5,135 bases of DNA from SLJK01 sp964567295 (lineage in GTDB: Bacteria; Bacillota; Dethiobacteria; DTU022; UBA8154). Location: NCBI GenBank assembly GCA_964567295.1, contig CAZMLU010000093.1:1-5135 (forward strand), in the 5' to 3' direction. The position numbers were made by a program, and so were the translations under genes. Shown here piece after piece: positions 1 to 5,135 of this stretch. Positions within the stretch are counted from its first letter, which is position 1. Every line of letters begins with the position of its first letter. Below the pieces are notes generated by a model. That model saw only the letters and a list, made by a program, of their open reading frames with translations. It searched no databases and was not told where the DNA came from.

Positions 1-152
1 TCATCCAAAACTTTCCCTGCACCTACTGCCATCACTTCGCCTTCCTGGGGCTTCTCTTTAGCCTTATCGGGCAGAACGATACCTGAACCTGTCTTTTCCT
101 CTTTCTCCAGTACCTTAATAATAACTCTGTCACCAAGCGGCCTCAAGTTCAT
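1..152 (-). CDS. groES: Co-chaperonin GroES (N-terminal half, cut by window edge)
   Basis: GroES (Hsp10) is the heptameric lid of the GroEL folding chamber in the cytoplasm. The first 50 codons are visible, against about 95 in a full GroES. They begin MNLRPLGDRV, the usual N-terminal beta strand, and continue into the mobile loop (about residues 17-33), which holds the Ile-Val-Leu tripeptide (residues 25-27) that docks on GroEL. The downstream GEVMAVGAG segment is also typical. The ATG at 152-150 is preceded by AAGGAGGT (168-161) at 8-nt spacing, so the start is secure. The gene reads leftward, and groEL normally follows, outside this window. Its own promoter and a CIRCE operator lie just upstream, so it is a separate, heat-shock-controlled unit from the cofactor genes on the same strand. 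Confidence 0.97.
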   Translation of the reverse strand, partial: MNLRPLGDRVIIKVLEKEEKTGSGIVLPDKAKEKPQEGEVMAVGAGKVLD

Positions 153-160
153 AAATCATT

Positions 161-168
161 ACCTCCTT
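161..168 (-). promoter_or_regulatory. groES ribosome binding site
   Basis: On the minus strand this reads AAGGAGGT, a near-complete match to the 16S rRNA 3' end, 8 nt before the groES ATG. Confidence 0.9.
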
Positions 169-198
169 CAATAGTTTTTTGTTATCTGTCCGGGCTTT

Positions 199-227
199 GT
201 TAGCACTCATTTAAGGTGAGTGCTAAC
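199..227 (-). promoter_or_regulatory. CIRCE operator (HrcA binding site) of groES
   Basis: A perfect inverted repeat, TTAGCACTC (200-208), nine bases, GAGTGCTAA (218-226), matches the canonical CIRCE consensus. One further G/C pair at 199 and 227 makes it 10 bp per arm. It lies in the predicted 5' leader of groES, between the -10 box and the ribosome binding site, where HrcA usually represses groESL until heat stress. The strand is given as that of the regulated gene, since the element itself is symmetric. Confidence 0.97.
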
Positions 228-427
228 TACATTCAACTATCATTATAGATCATAAACCAGGTAAAGCAAAACGGGAAAAACCACTTATGAGACTATGCTT
301 GCACCTTAGAAACATTATTTCGCTTATATTCCCGTTATTTCTTCTGTTTTCTTAATATTTTTTGGCATATAAACAATATCTAAATCCATCTGCAAAAAAA
401 TTTGCTTTCTACATTTTAATGAGGGTT
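228..427. other. AT-rich intergenic region between mogA-type gene and groES promoter
   Basis: About 200 bases separate the 3' end of the cofactor operon from the CIRCE element. Apart from the groES promoter, no open reading frame with a ribosome binding site, no tRNA-like structure and no convincing intrinsic terminator is visible. There is an 8-bp inverted repeat, AACGGGAA (270-277) with TTCCCGTT (329-336), and a weak 5-bp palindrome at 392-405. How transcription of the cofactor operon ends is not clear from the sequence. Confidence 0.6.
242..269 (-). promoter_or_regulatory. Sigma-A-like promoter of groES
   Basis: On the minus strand a perfect TATAAT -10 box lies at 247-242. A weak -35 (TTGCTT, 269-264, matching at the TTG) stands 16 bp upstream. 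The predicted start near 235 places CIRCE at the beginning of the transcript, the normal arrangement for HrcA-controlled chaperonin operons. The -10 is convincing and the -35 is poor. Confidence 0.7.
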
Positions 428-955
428 TTAAGATTCAGTTGTTTCCGAGGGACCACAATCGGCTACAGCGCCGCGTAGAAGTTCGAGAGCATGAGGGAGG
501 GCAGGCATTATAGTATCAAGGCACTCCTGCACAGCCCTGGGGCTTCCGGGAAGGTTAATGATGAGGGTATGCTTTCGAATGCCGCATACTGCACGGGAAA
601 GCATGGCGTGGGGAGTTTTTTTAAGGCTCTCCCGGCGCATCGCTTCTGCCAGCCCCGGGACCTCTTTGTCGATTACTTCCAAAGTGGCCTCGGGTGTAAA
701 ATCCCTGGGGGCAAGGCCTGTACCTCCCGTGATTAACACCAGGGCAACTTTTAAGTCGTCGGAAAGATGGATTAGCTCTTTCTTAAGTACCTGTTTTTCG
801 TCAGGCACTATTTTGTAAGAAGCTACTTCCCATCCTGCCCCCTCCACAATTTCCTTTATAACTTTTCCGCTGAGATCTTCCCTTTCTCCTCGAGCACTCC
901 TGTCACTGGCAGTACGTATGGCCACCGGTATAACATGCTGTTTTTGTATTTCCAT
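428..955 (-). CDS. mogA: MogA/MoaB-family molybdopterin adenylyltransferase
   Basis: Mog-type enzymes adenylylate molybdopterin with ATP, giving MPT-AMP, the substrate MoeA uses for metal insertion in the cytoplasm. The protein is a single MPT-binding domain of normal length (175 residues from the ATG at 955). Residue numbers here count from the upstream ATG at 961. The glycine-rich TGGTG motif (78-82) is followed by APRDFTPEAT, with Asp87 matching E. coli MogA Asp82. The VPDE segment carries Asp54, matching MogA Asp49. EVPGLAEAMR (100-109) and NLPGSP (136-141) complete the family pattern. The R-D-x-T-P form favours Mog over E. coli-type MoaB, but one such protein often stands for both names in Firmicutes. 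AGGGGG lies 8 nt from the ATG at 955 and only 2 nt from the ATG at 961, so 955 is preferred. It follows the MoeA fusion gene by 19 nt, last in the visible operon. Confidence 0.93.
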   Translation of the reverse strand: MEIQKQHVIPVAIRTASDRSARGEREDLSGKVIKEIVEGAGWEVASYKIVPDEKQVLKKELIHLSDDLKVALVLITGGTGLAPRDFTPEATLEVIDKEVPGLAEAMRRESLKKTPHAMLSRAVCGIRKHTLIINLPGSPRAVQECLDTIMPALPHALELLRGAVADCGPSETTES

Positions 956-963
956 ATGCATTA

Positions 964-969
964 CCCCCT
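964..969 (-). promoter_or_regulatory. Ribosome binding site deciding the mogA-type start
   Basis: AGGGGG on the minus strand, one mismatch from AGGAGG. It lies 8 nt upstream of the ATG at 955 and 2 nt upstream of the in-frame ATG at 961, so translation most likely begins at 955. Confidence 0.65.
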
Positions 970-974
970 AAGCA

Positions 975-2903
975 TCAGTTATCATTCGAGCGCCAGACAA
1001 TATCACCGCTTTTTTGCAGATCGTAGCCACCCATCTTCTCCACTGCTTCGCGAAAAGATGTAGAAACAATTATCTCCAGCATTTCCTGGCAGCGAAGAGA
1101 ATTATAAAAAGAAGCAGTCATCGCCAGCTCATAAAATTCCTGGGCAAGAGGGATAAAGTCTACGCCCAGTGCCCTGGCAGCGGCTTCTATTCCTAAGCCG
1201 GCATCGGCGCTTCCCGCTGCCACTGCAGCAGCTACAGCCAGGTGATTAAATTCTTCTCTTTCATAACCGCTAATATCTTTAGCATCAAGTCCCTGCTCTT
1301 TAAGCTTGTAATCCAAAAATAGGCGGGTTCCCGCCCCTTTTTGCCGATTTATAAACACCAAACCCGTTCCGCACAGGTCCTTCAAACCGGAAATACCGCG
1401 GGGATTTCCGGGAGGAACCATAAGTCCCAGGTCCCTGAGGGCAAGGTGTATAAGAACCAAATTCAACTCGGGTAAAAAACGTTGCAGGCAAGGCACATTA
1501 TAAGTACCACTTTCCTCATCAAGCAAGTGTACCCCGACCATGTGGGTTTCTCCTCTTTTCAAGGCCATGATACCGCCCATACTTCCCACATGTGCAGAAG
1601 ATAGTGCATAGCCGCTCTCTCTTCTTCTTAGATGATCCGCCAAAATATCCAGGCTTAAATCATGACTACCCAGGCATACTATAGTATTTTCCACTTTATC
1701 ACGATCACGCCACAACTCCACCTCGATCTCTTCCCCCACCTCAAGACCTTCTTTATCTTGAGGTATGGAGGTAATCCCGTCAGCCTGCACCAGGGACATA
1801 CTCACCCCCGAACCCCTGGGAAGCGGCGTGGCCACAAATTCTTCCTCCAGCTTCCCTACTTTCAGACGCAAAAATTCTCTCTCTTTCAGGGAGGAAAGAA
1901 CCAAACGTGAACTTCGAGCAGGGATGACTTCCATTTCTGGGGGGTTCTGCTTCTGCCAACGGTATAGAAGTGGCTTTACGAATAGTTCCAGAATCATGTA
2001 GGCAGCCACCGGATAACCAGGCACCCCAATGACCGGGGTGGAATTGATTTCTCCCAAAATAACAGGCTTGCCCGGACGGATAGCTACTCCGTGCACCAGC
2101 ACCTGGCCCAAATTATTAAGGGCTGCAAAAGTATGGTCCCTTCGACCGGCAGACGAACCGGCACTTATGAGCACCAGATCGCTTCCAGATACAGCCTCTT
2201 TCACAGCTTCTTCAAGCTCCTTAGGATCATCTTTAACAACAGGATAGCGGACCACAAGGCCACCCCAGTCTTCCACAGCCGCAGCAAAGGTATAGGAATT
2301 GGATTCGATAATTTCACCGGCAGTAGGCAGCGTTCCGGGAGAAATTAGTTCGATGCCGGTAGGAACCAGTGCCACCACGGGCTTTTTCAAAACGCTGGCC
2401 TCAAAGATGCCTCCATTTAGCAAGGCTCCCACATCAAAAGGTCTTATGTAATGAAACGAGGGCAAGATCATCTCCGAGGCCACGATATCCTCTCCGATGG
2501 ACCGAACATGCTGCCATGGTGTTGCCGGCTCCCTTATTTCCAGCAAATCAGGATTGTCTTCTTTAGGAAAATAAATGTCTTCTATCATTATTACAGCATC
2601 ACAGCCCTGGGGCAGCACACCTCCAGTATCTATATAAAAAACATTCTCTCCCAGGATAAGATGTCGCGGAGAAGTAGTTGTAGCGCCAAATGTATCGCGA
2701 GACTTGAGAGCAACACCGTCCATAGCCGAAGCATGGTAATGTGGAGAGGAAATACGGGCAAAATGCGGAGTGGCAGTTATCCTTCCCGCGGCTTTTTCTG
2801 TGGGAACATCTTCAACAGACATCTCATTCCTTAAAGCAACGCTCCATAAAAGTTCACATGCTTTTTCCAGGGGAGTATTGGTAAGGTAAATCTTTCTCTC
2901 CAC
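975..2903 (-). CDS. MoeA-type molybdopterin molybdenumtransferase fused to a periplasmic-binding-protein-like domain
   Basis: This 642-residue protein has two parts. Residues 1 to about 400 are MoeA, which inserts molybdate (or tungstate) into MPT-AMP. Seen there are SAMDG (59-63, catalytic-type Asp62), DTGGVLPQGCDAVIMIED (92-109), GED (Asp139), Glu185, KDDP (224-227), GRRDH with Asp256, and RPGKP (276-280). Residues from about 405 form a PBP-like domain (PF12727 type): GSHDLSLD (412-419), HVGSMGGIMALKRGE (438-452), NRQKGAGTR (519-527) and a helix with AGSADAGLGI (563-572). That fold resembles oxyanion-binding and LysR effector domains, but no signal peptide is present, so it acts in the cytoplasm. 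The GTG start at 2903 has TAGGAGGTT at 7-nt spacing. Two MoeA motifs are altered: GDE reads GIE (183-185) and PGNP reads PGYP (295-298). The upstream moeA ends 29 nt before it. The ligand is unknown. Confidence 0.93.
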   Translation of the reverse strand: MERKIYLTNTPLEKACELLWSVALRNEMSVEDVPTEKAAGRITATPHFARISSPHYHASAMDGVALKSRDTFGATTTSPRHLILGENVFYIDTGGVLPQGCDAVIMIEDIYFPKEDNPDLLEIREPATPWQHVRSIGEDIVASEMILPSFHYIRPFDVGALLNGGIFEASVLKKPVVALVPTGIELISPGTLPTAGEIIESNSYTFAAAVEDWGGLVVRYPVVKDDPKELEEAVKEAVSGSDLVLISAGSSAGRRDHTFAALNNLGQVLVHGVAIRPGKPVILGEINSTPVIGVPGYPVAAYMILELFVKPLLYRWQKQNPPEMEVIPARSSRLVLSSLKEREFLRLKVGKLEEEFVATPLPRGSGVSMSLVQADGITSIPQDKEGLEVGEEIEVELWRDRDKVENTIVCLGSHDLSLDILADHLRRRESGYALSSAHVGSMGGIMALKRGETHMVGVHLLDEESGTYNVPCLQRFLPELNLVLIHLALRDLGLMVPPGNPRGISGLKDLCGTGLVFINRQKGAGTRLFLDYKLKEQGLDAKDISGYEREEFNHLAVAAAVAAGSADAGLGIEAAARALGVDFIPLAQEFYELAMTASFYNSLRCQEMLEIIVSTSFREAVEKMGGYDLQKSGDIVWRSNDN

Positions 2904-2910
2904 TATTATG

Positions 2911-2919
2911 AACCTCCTA
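2911..2919 (-). promoter_or_regulatory. Ribosome binding site of the MoeA fusion gene
   Basis: TAGGAGGTT on the minus strand, 7 nt before the GTG at 2903. It fixes a GTG start; no better-placed ATG exists nearby. Confidence 0.85.
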
Positions 2920-2932
2920 ACCAGTCATAGGC

Positions 2933-4186
2933 TCAAAACAAACGTACTTCTACCTTGCTTCTCCGGGGTAAACCCTCCATATCTCTTGGTATGACAAAGT
3001 ACCCATCCCCCTTTATCACCGTATTCAAAAGTCCCGGCCCGCCAAAAACTGGAGTAGCCCATATTTCTTCTTCTTGTTCAGTATTTTTTTGTTTATACAA
3101 GGAAACCCTTACATAATCCTCCCTTCCTCCAGGAGAAGAATAATTGCTATCCAGGTTAGCCCTTACATAAGGGGTAAAAGCCGGAAAGGGTGAAAGTCCT
3201 TGCAAATAACGGATTGCTGGCTTAACAAACAGAATGTTGCTGAACATAGCAGAAACAGGGTTTCCAGAAAGGCCAAAAACAGGTTTGCCGATGCTTGTCC
3301 CATAAATCAGCGGCTTTCCGGGACGCATGGATACACCATGGAAAAGAACCCCCCCCTCAGGCAGGTTATCCAACACATTAACTGCTACATCTCTTTTTCC
3401 TACCGAACTACCTCCGGAAATGAGAACCATATCACTGTCTTCCAGGGAAGCTAACAAAGCTTTTTCCAGTTCTTCAGGTTTATCATCTATAATACCCCGG
3501 TATTCTGCTAATGCTCCACACTCACGCACCTGGCCCATCAAAAGGTAACCATTCACATCCCTTATTTGCCCGGGATCAACCTCTTCCCGGTCGGGAGGAA
3601 CAATTTCGTCCCCTGTAGAAAAGATAACTACCTTTACGGGACGATATACACTTACCTTTAAAAGACCGAAAGCGGAAAGAATACCTACATCCTGCGGGCG
3701 CAAAAGATGATTGCCGGAAAAAACTACTTCACCCCTACGAAAATCATCACCTATCTGTAAAGTATTTTCGAAAGGCGCAGCGGGTCGAAAAATAGCTAGC
3801 TGATCCCCCATGACTTCACAGTGTTCAATCATTATCACGCTATCGCTTCCTTCAGGTAGCATCCCACCGGTAGAGATTGCCATACATTCTTCGTTCTCCA
3901 GTTTACCTGGTGGTTCTTTTCCCATTAACACTTCGCCTTTAATCTTTAGAAGGGCAGGCAAACTTTCGGTGGCGCCAAAAGTATCGGAACTGTGCACGGC
4001 ATATCCGTCCATGGTAGAACGAGTAAAAGAAGGAAGCATATCAGGCGCAAACACTTCCTCTGCTGTAACACGCCCGACCGCCTCCGCAGATAATACATTC
4101 TCTGTTTTCCCGGGTCTATCGCCAAGGGATTGGATAACAGACTGCTGGGCTTCTTTTACTGTAAGGACTGTAAGCAAGTTTTTCAC
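2933..4186 (-). CDS. moeA: Molybdopterin molybdenumtransferase MoeA
   Basis: A full-length single MoeA (417 residues; E. coli MoeA is about 411), catalysing metal insertion into MPT-AMP with AMP release. Domain features appear in family order: STMDGYAV (57-64, Asp60), STGGMLPEGSDSVIMIE (105-121), GDD with Asp148, STGDE (190-194, Glu194), DDKP (234-237), SGGSSVGKRD (257-266, Asp266), MRPGKP (287-292) and GLSGNPVSA (305-313). The last is usually GLPGNPVSA, so one proline is replaced by serine. The lysine at E. coli K275 is glycine (HGV), as in many non-enterobacterial MoeA proteins. The C-terminal beta-barrel domain IV spans about 335-417 and ends in EVRLF. Start choice is uncertain: the GTG at 4186 has no ribosome binding site of its own, whereas a TTG three codons on (4177) has GCGGAGTG at good distance. 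It sits between the hairpin at 4227-4270 and the fused moeA, and has more canonical active-site motifs than the latter. Confidence 0.95.
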   Translation of the reverse strand: MKNLLTVLTVKEAQQSVIQSLGDRPGKTENVLSAEAVGRVTAEEVFAPDMLPSFTRSTMDGYAVHSSDTFGATESLPALLKIKGEVLMGKEPPGKLENEECMAISTGGMLPEGSDSVIMIEHCEVMGDQLAIFRPAAPFENTLQIGDDFRRGEVVFSGNHLLRPQDVGILSAFGLLKVSVYRPVKVVIFSTGDEIVPPDREEVDPGQIRDVNGYLLMGQVRECGALAEYRGIIDDKPEELEKALLASLEDSDMVLISGGSSVGKRDVAVNVLDNLPEGGVLFHGVSMRPGKPLIYGTSIGKPVFGLSGNPVSAMFSNILFVKPAIRYLQGLSPFPAFTPYVRANLDSNYSSPGGREDYVRVSLYKQKNTEQEEEIWATPVFGGPGLLNTVIKGDGYFVIPRDMEGLPRRSKVEVRLF

Positions 4187-4191
4187 TCCGC
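4184..4191 (-). promoter_or_regulatory. Probable ribosome binding site of moeA, overlapping the annotated GTG
   Basis: GCGGAGTG on the minus strand. GGAG (4189-4186) is 8 nt before a TTG codon at 4177-4175 that is in frame with moeA. The GTG usually chosen as start is the last three bases of this element. Nothing like a ribosome binding site stands further upstream, so the real start may be TTG at 4177. Confidence 0.5.
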
Positions 4192-4226
4192 AAGTTATGA
4201 TTTGTTAAACTAACTGAAATTCGGCC

Positions 4227-4270
4227 TAAAATAATGCTTTGCGCGAACCCCCTAAGGCCCGCGCAAAGCA
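4227..4270 (-). terminator. Intrinsic terminator or attenuator between the small gene and moeA
   Basis: An 11-bp perfect inverted repeat, TGCTTTGCGCG (4270-4260 on the minus strand) with CGCGCAAAGCA (4245-4235), encloses a 14-base loop. The second arm is followed directly by TTATTTTA (4234-4227). Such a GC-containing stem plus U-rich tail is the form of a Rho-independent terminator for leftward transcription. It starts 4 bases after the stop codon of the 55-residue gene. No T-run follows on the plus strand, so it is not bidirectional. The tail is interrupted by one A, so termination may be partial. No convincing promoter lies between it and moeA, which implies readthrough. Confidence 0.75.
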
Positions 4271-4274
4271 CATG

Positions 4275-4442
4275 CTAGAAGCAACCAAGTTGACAGCTGA
4301 CTATTTTTATTTTCAACTCATTGCAAAGCTTTCCGATCTCTTCTATGGTACAATTTTGCTCCCTGGCGATCTTAAAAGCCATGGCACAGGGAAGCTGACC
4401 AGACGGAGCAGATTCCTGCAATGTTTTCTTAAGGTGTTCCAT
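4275..4442 (-). CDS. Small conserved-looking cysteine-containing protein, 55 residues, unknown function
   Basis: The ATG at 4442-4440 opens a 55-residue frame ending in TAG at 4277-4275. AAAGGAGA (4458-4451) lies 8 nt upstream and a strong promoter about 40 bases further, so it is very likely translated. It starts MEHLKKTLQE, then has SGQLPCAMAFKIA (14-26), a segment CTIEEIGKLCNELKIKI (31-47) that looks like helix-turn-helix or a compact helical pair, and ends SCQLGCF (49-55). Cysteines are at 19, 31, 40, 50 and 54. The C-x3-C at the very C-terminus with Cys19 could bind metal or form a disulfide. No signal peptide or membrane segment is seen. I have an impression of similar LPCAxAFxIA...CQLGCF proteins in anaerobes but can name no family. 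Its position heading a Mo-cofactor gene set suggests a role in that pathway or its regulation, which is inference. Confidence 0.8.
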   Translation of the reverse strand: MEHLKKTLQESAPSGQLPCAMAFKIAREQNCTIEEIGKLCNELKIKIVSCQLGCF

Positions 4443-4483
4443 CTCGCATCTCTCCTTTCCATAGTGCTGGACCTTTTTCCAAA

Positions 4484-4512
4484 ATGGTACAACACTTTTT
4501 TAACCTTGTCAA
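4484..4512 (-). promoter_or_regulatory. Sigma-A-like promoter for the small gene and probably the cofactor operon
   Basis: On the minus strand a perfect TTGACA -35 (4512-4507) is followed by exactly 17 bp and TACCAT (4489-4484, four of six matches to TATAAT). The predicted start near 4477 gives a leader of about 35 nt ahead of the small gene's ATG. It is the only good leftward promoter found between the DUF368 gene and moeA. Confidence 0.72.
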
Positions 4513-4535
4513 TTGAGGATAATTCCCGCTGACAC

Positions 4536-4564
4536 TTACAAAACAACTTGCTAAATGGTATACT
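4536..4564 (+). promoter_or_regulatory. Extended -10 promoter of the DUF368 gene
   Basis: TATACT (4559-4564, five of six) is preceded by TG plus one base (4556-4558), an extended -10. The -35 at the proper 17-bp distance is weak (TTACAA, 4536-4541), which extended -10 promoters tolerate. It would start transcripts near 4571, about 30 nt before the ATG at 4601. It is back to back with the leftward promoter: the two -35 boxes are separated by only 23 bp. Confidence 0.6.
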
Positions 4565-4600
4565 TTGAAGATAAATGGCATAAACAAAGATGGTGCACTT

Positions 4601-5135
4601 ATGAAAAACTTCTTAAAAGGTATATTTCTGGGCTTTGCCCTTATATTGCCGGGAATGAGCGGCGGCACTGCTTTTTTAATCTTGGGCATGTACAGGCAGG
4701 TTTTAAAAGACCTTTCTTCCTTTAATCTCAAGCCCTACTTGGTTTTGGGGATGGGCACGGGTGCCGGCTTGTTACTCTGGGCTTTTTCTTTAAACCACCT
4801 GCTGTTCCGGTGGCCAGAGCTGGTTTATTCTTTTCTCCTGGGCGCAGTATGGGCCTCTGCTCCTTTAATTTTTAGAAACAGCAACAAGATTAGTTTTATA
4901 TCCTTCAAGGGGCTTTATTCACTGGTAGGATTAGCCTGCGGTTGGCTTTTGGCTGCCAGACCTCTCTCCGAAGCACCTGTCGGGGAATCCATTTCTATGC
5001 CCATGGTTTTCACTTCCGGAATCATTGCCAGCGCCACGATGCTTATCCCGGGGCTTTCAGGAAGCACCGCATTAGTTATAATGGGAGTCTATCATCACAT
5101 TATTAATATTCTAAGTAACATGCAGCTATTGCCTT
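4601..5135 (+). CDS. DUF368-family membrane protein, PopT-type polyprenyl-phosphate transporter (N-terminal part, cut by window edge)
   Basis: DUF368 proteins are polytopic inner-membrane proteins. Members called PopT have been implicated in returning undecaprenyl phosphate, the lipid carrier for wall polymers, across the membrane. The visible 178 residues are strongly hydrophobic, with membrane segments around 5-30, 46-64, 75-92, 104-120 and 135-165. The family motif occurs twice: PGMSGGTAFLILGMY at 17-31 and PGLSGSTALVIMGVY at 150-164, the paired half-site layout of this family. Full members are roughly 270-310 residues, so over a third is missing beyond the right edge. The ATG at 4601 starts MKNFLKGIFLGFALILPG, as expected for the family, although the ribosome binding site is weak (only AAAGATGG upstream). 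It is transcribed divergently from the cofactor genes with its own promoter, and a functional link to them is not evident. Confidence 0.92.
   Translation, partial: MKNFLKGIFLGFALILPGMSGGTAFLILGMYRQVLKDLSSFNLKPYLVLGMGTGAGLLLWAFSLNHLLFRWPELVYSFLLGAVWASAPLIFRNSNKISFISFKGLYSLVGLACGWLLAARPLSEAPVGESISMPMVFTSGIIASATMLIPGLSGSTALVIMGVYHHIINILSNMQLLP

Noticed and set aside
392..405. Palindrome GCAAA-AAAA-TTTGC just downstream of the mogA-type gene, considered as its terminator
   Set aside because: Only a 5-bp, AT-rich stem, with the T-run inside the hairpin rather than after it. It is not a credible Rho-independent terminator.
2451..2834. Plus-strand open frame of 127 residues within the MoeA fusion gene
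   Set aside because: It is a shadow frame opposite highly conserved MoeA motifs, and its translation has no recognisable domain.
4187..4275. Molybdenum cofactor (Moco/Tuco) riboswitch in the leader of moeA
   Set aside because: The space holds one simple hairpin with a terminator-type tail. I cannot find the multi-stem architecture of the Moco RNA motif. A covariance-model search would settle it.
4239..4532. Plus-strand open frame of 97 residues opposite the small gene
   Set aside because: It begins inside the hairpin, has no ribosome binding site or promoter, and lies antisense to a better supported minus-strand gene.
4507..4534. TGTCA (4507-4511) and TGACA (4530-4534) as an operator palindrome
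   Set aside because: The left arm is simply part of the -35 box, the arms are five bases with an 18-base gap, and the match is within chance expectation.
4429..4731. Minus-strand open frame of 100 residues overlapping the start of the DUF368 gene
   Set aside because: It runs antisense to a strongly recognisable DUF368 coding region and through the divergent promoters, with no sign of its own expression.
1..5135. Mobile elements, CRISPR arrays, tRNA or rRNA genes
   Set aside because: No transposase or integrase motifs, no regularly spaced repeats and no tRNA-like cloverleaf sequences were seen on either strand.

Overview
The window looks like a chromosomal segment from an anaerobic member of the Firmicutes, probably class Clostridia. 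The genus cannot be named from the sequence alone. Three things point there: a textbook HrcA operator (CIRCE) in front of groES, strong AAGGAGG-type ribosome binding sites mixed with GTG and probably TTG starts, and a MoeA protein fused to a periplasmic-binding-protein-like domain, a domain architecture I associate with anaerobic Clostridia. Base composition looks moderate, with no island of clearly different composition and no sign of mobile DNA.

Layout from left to right. (1) Bases 1-152, minus strand: the 5' half of groES, running off the left edge, with its ribosome binding site, a perfect CIRCE operator and a sigma-A-like promoter. (2) Bases 228-427: AT-rich intergenic DNA with no gene. 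(3) Bases 428-4442, minus strand: a molybdenum (or tungsten) cofactor block. In transcription order it holds a 55-residue cysteine-containing small protein (4442-4275), an intrinsic-terminator-like hairpin (4270-4227), a conventional moeA (4186-2933), a second moeA fused to a substrate-binding domain (2903-975), and a mogA/moaB-type adenylyltransferase (955-428). (4) Bases 4443-4600: a divergent promoter region. (5) Bases 4601-5135, plus strand: the N-terminal part of a DUF368 membrane protein (PopT-type polyprenyl-phosphate transporter family), running off the right edge.

The three large minus-strand genes cover the last two steps of molybdenum cofactor synthesis. The Mog-type enzyme adenylylates molybdopterin. 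The MoeA-type enzymes then insert molybdate (or tungstate) into MPT-AMP with release of AMP. Two non-identical MoeA proteins next to each other, one carrying a ligand-binding-type tail, suggest specialisation by metal, target enzyme or regulation.

The least explained part is the head of this block. A strong promoter (perfect -35, 17-bp spacer) drives a tiny protein with a helix-turn-helix-like core and a C-terminal C-x3-C, followed at once by a terminator-like hairpin that would have to be read through to express moeA. This arrangement is the best candidate in the window for something undescribed.
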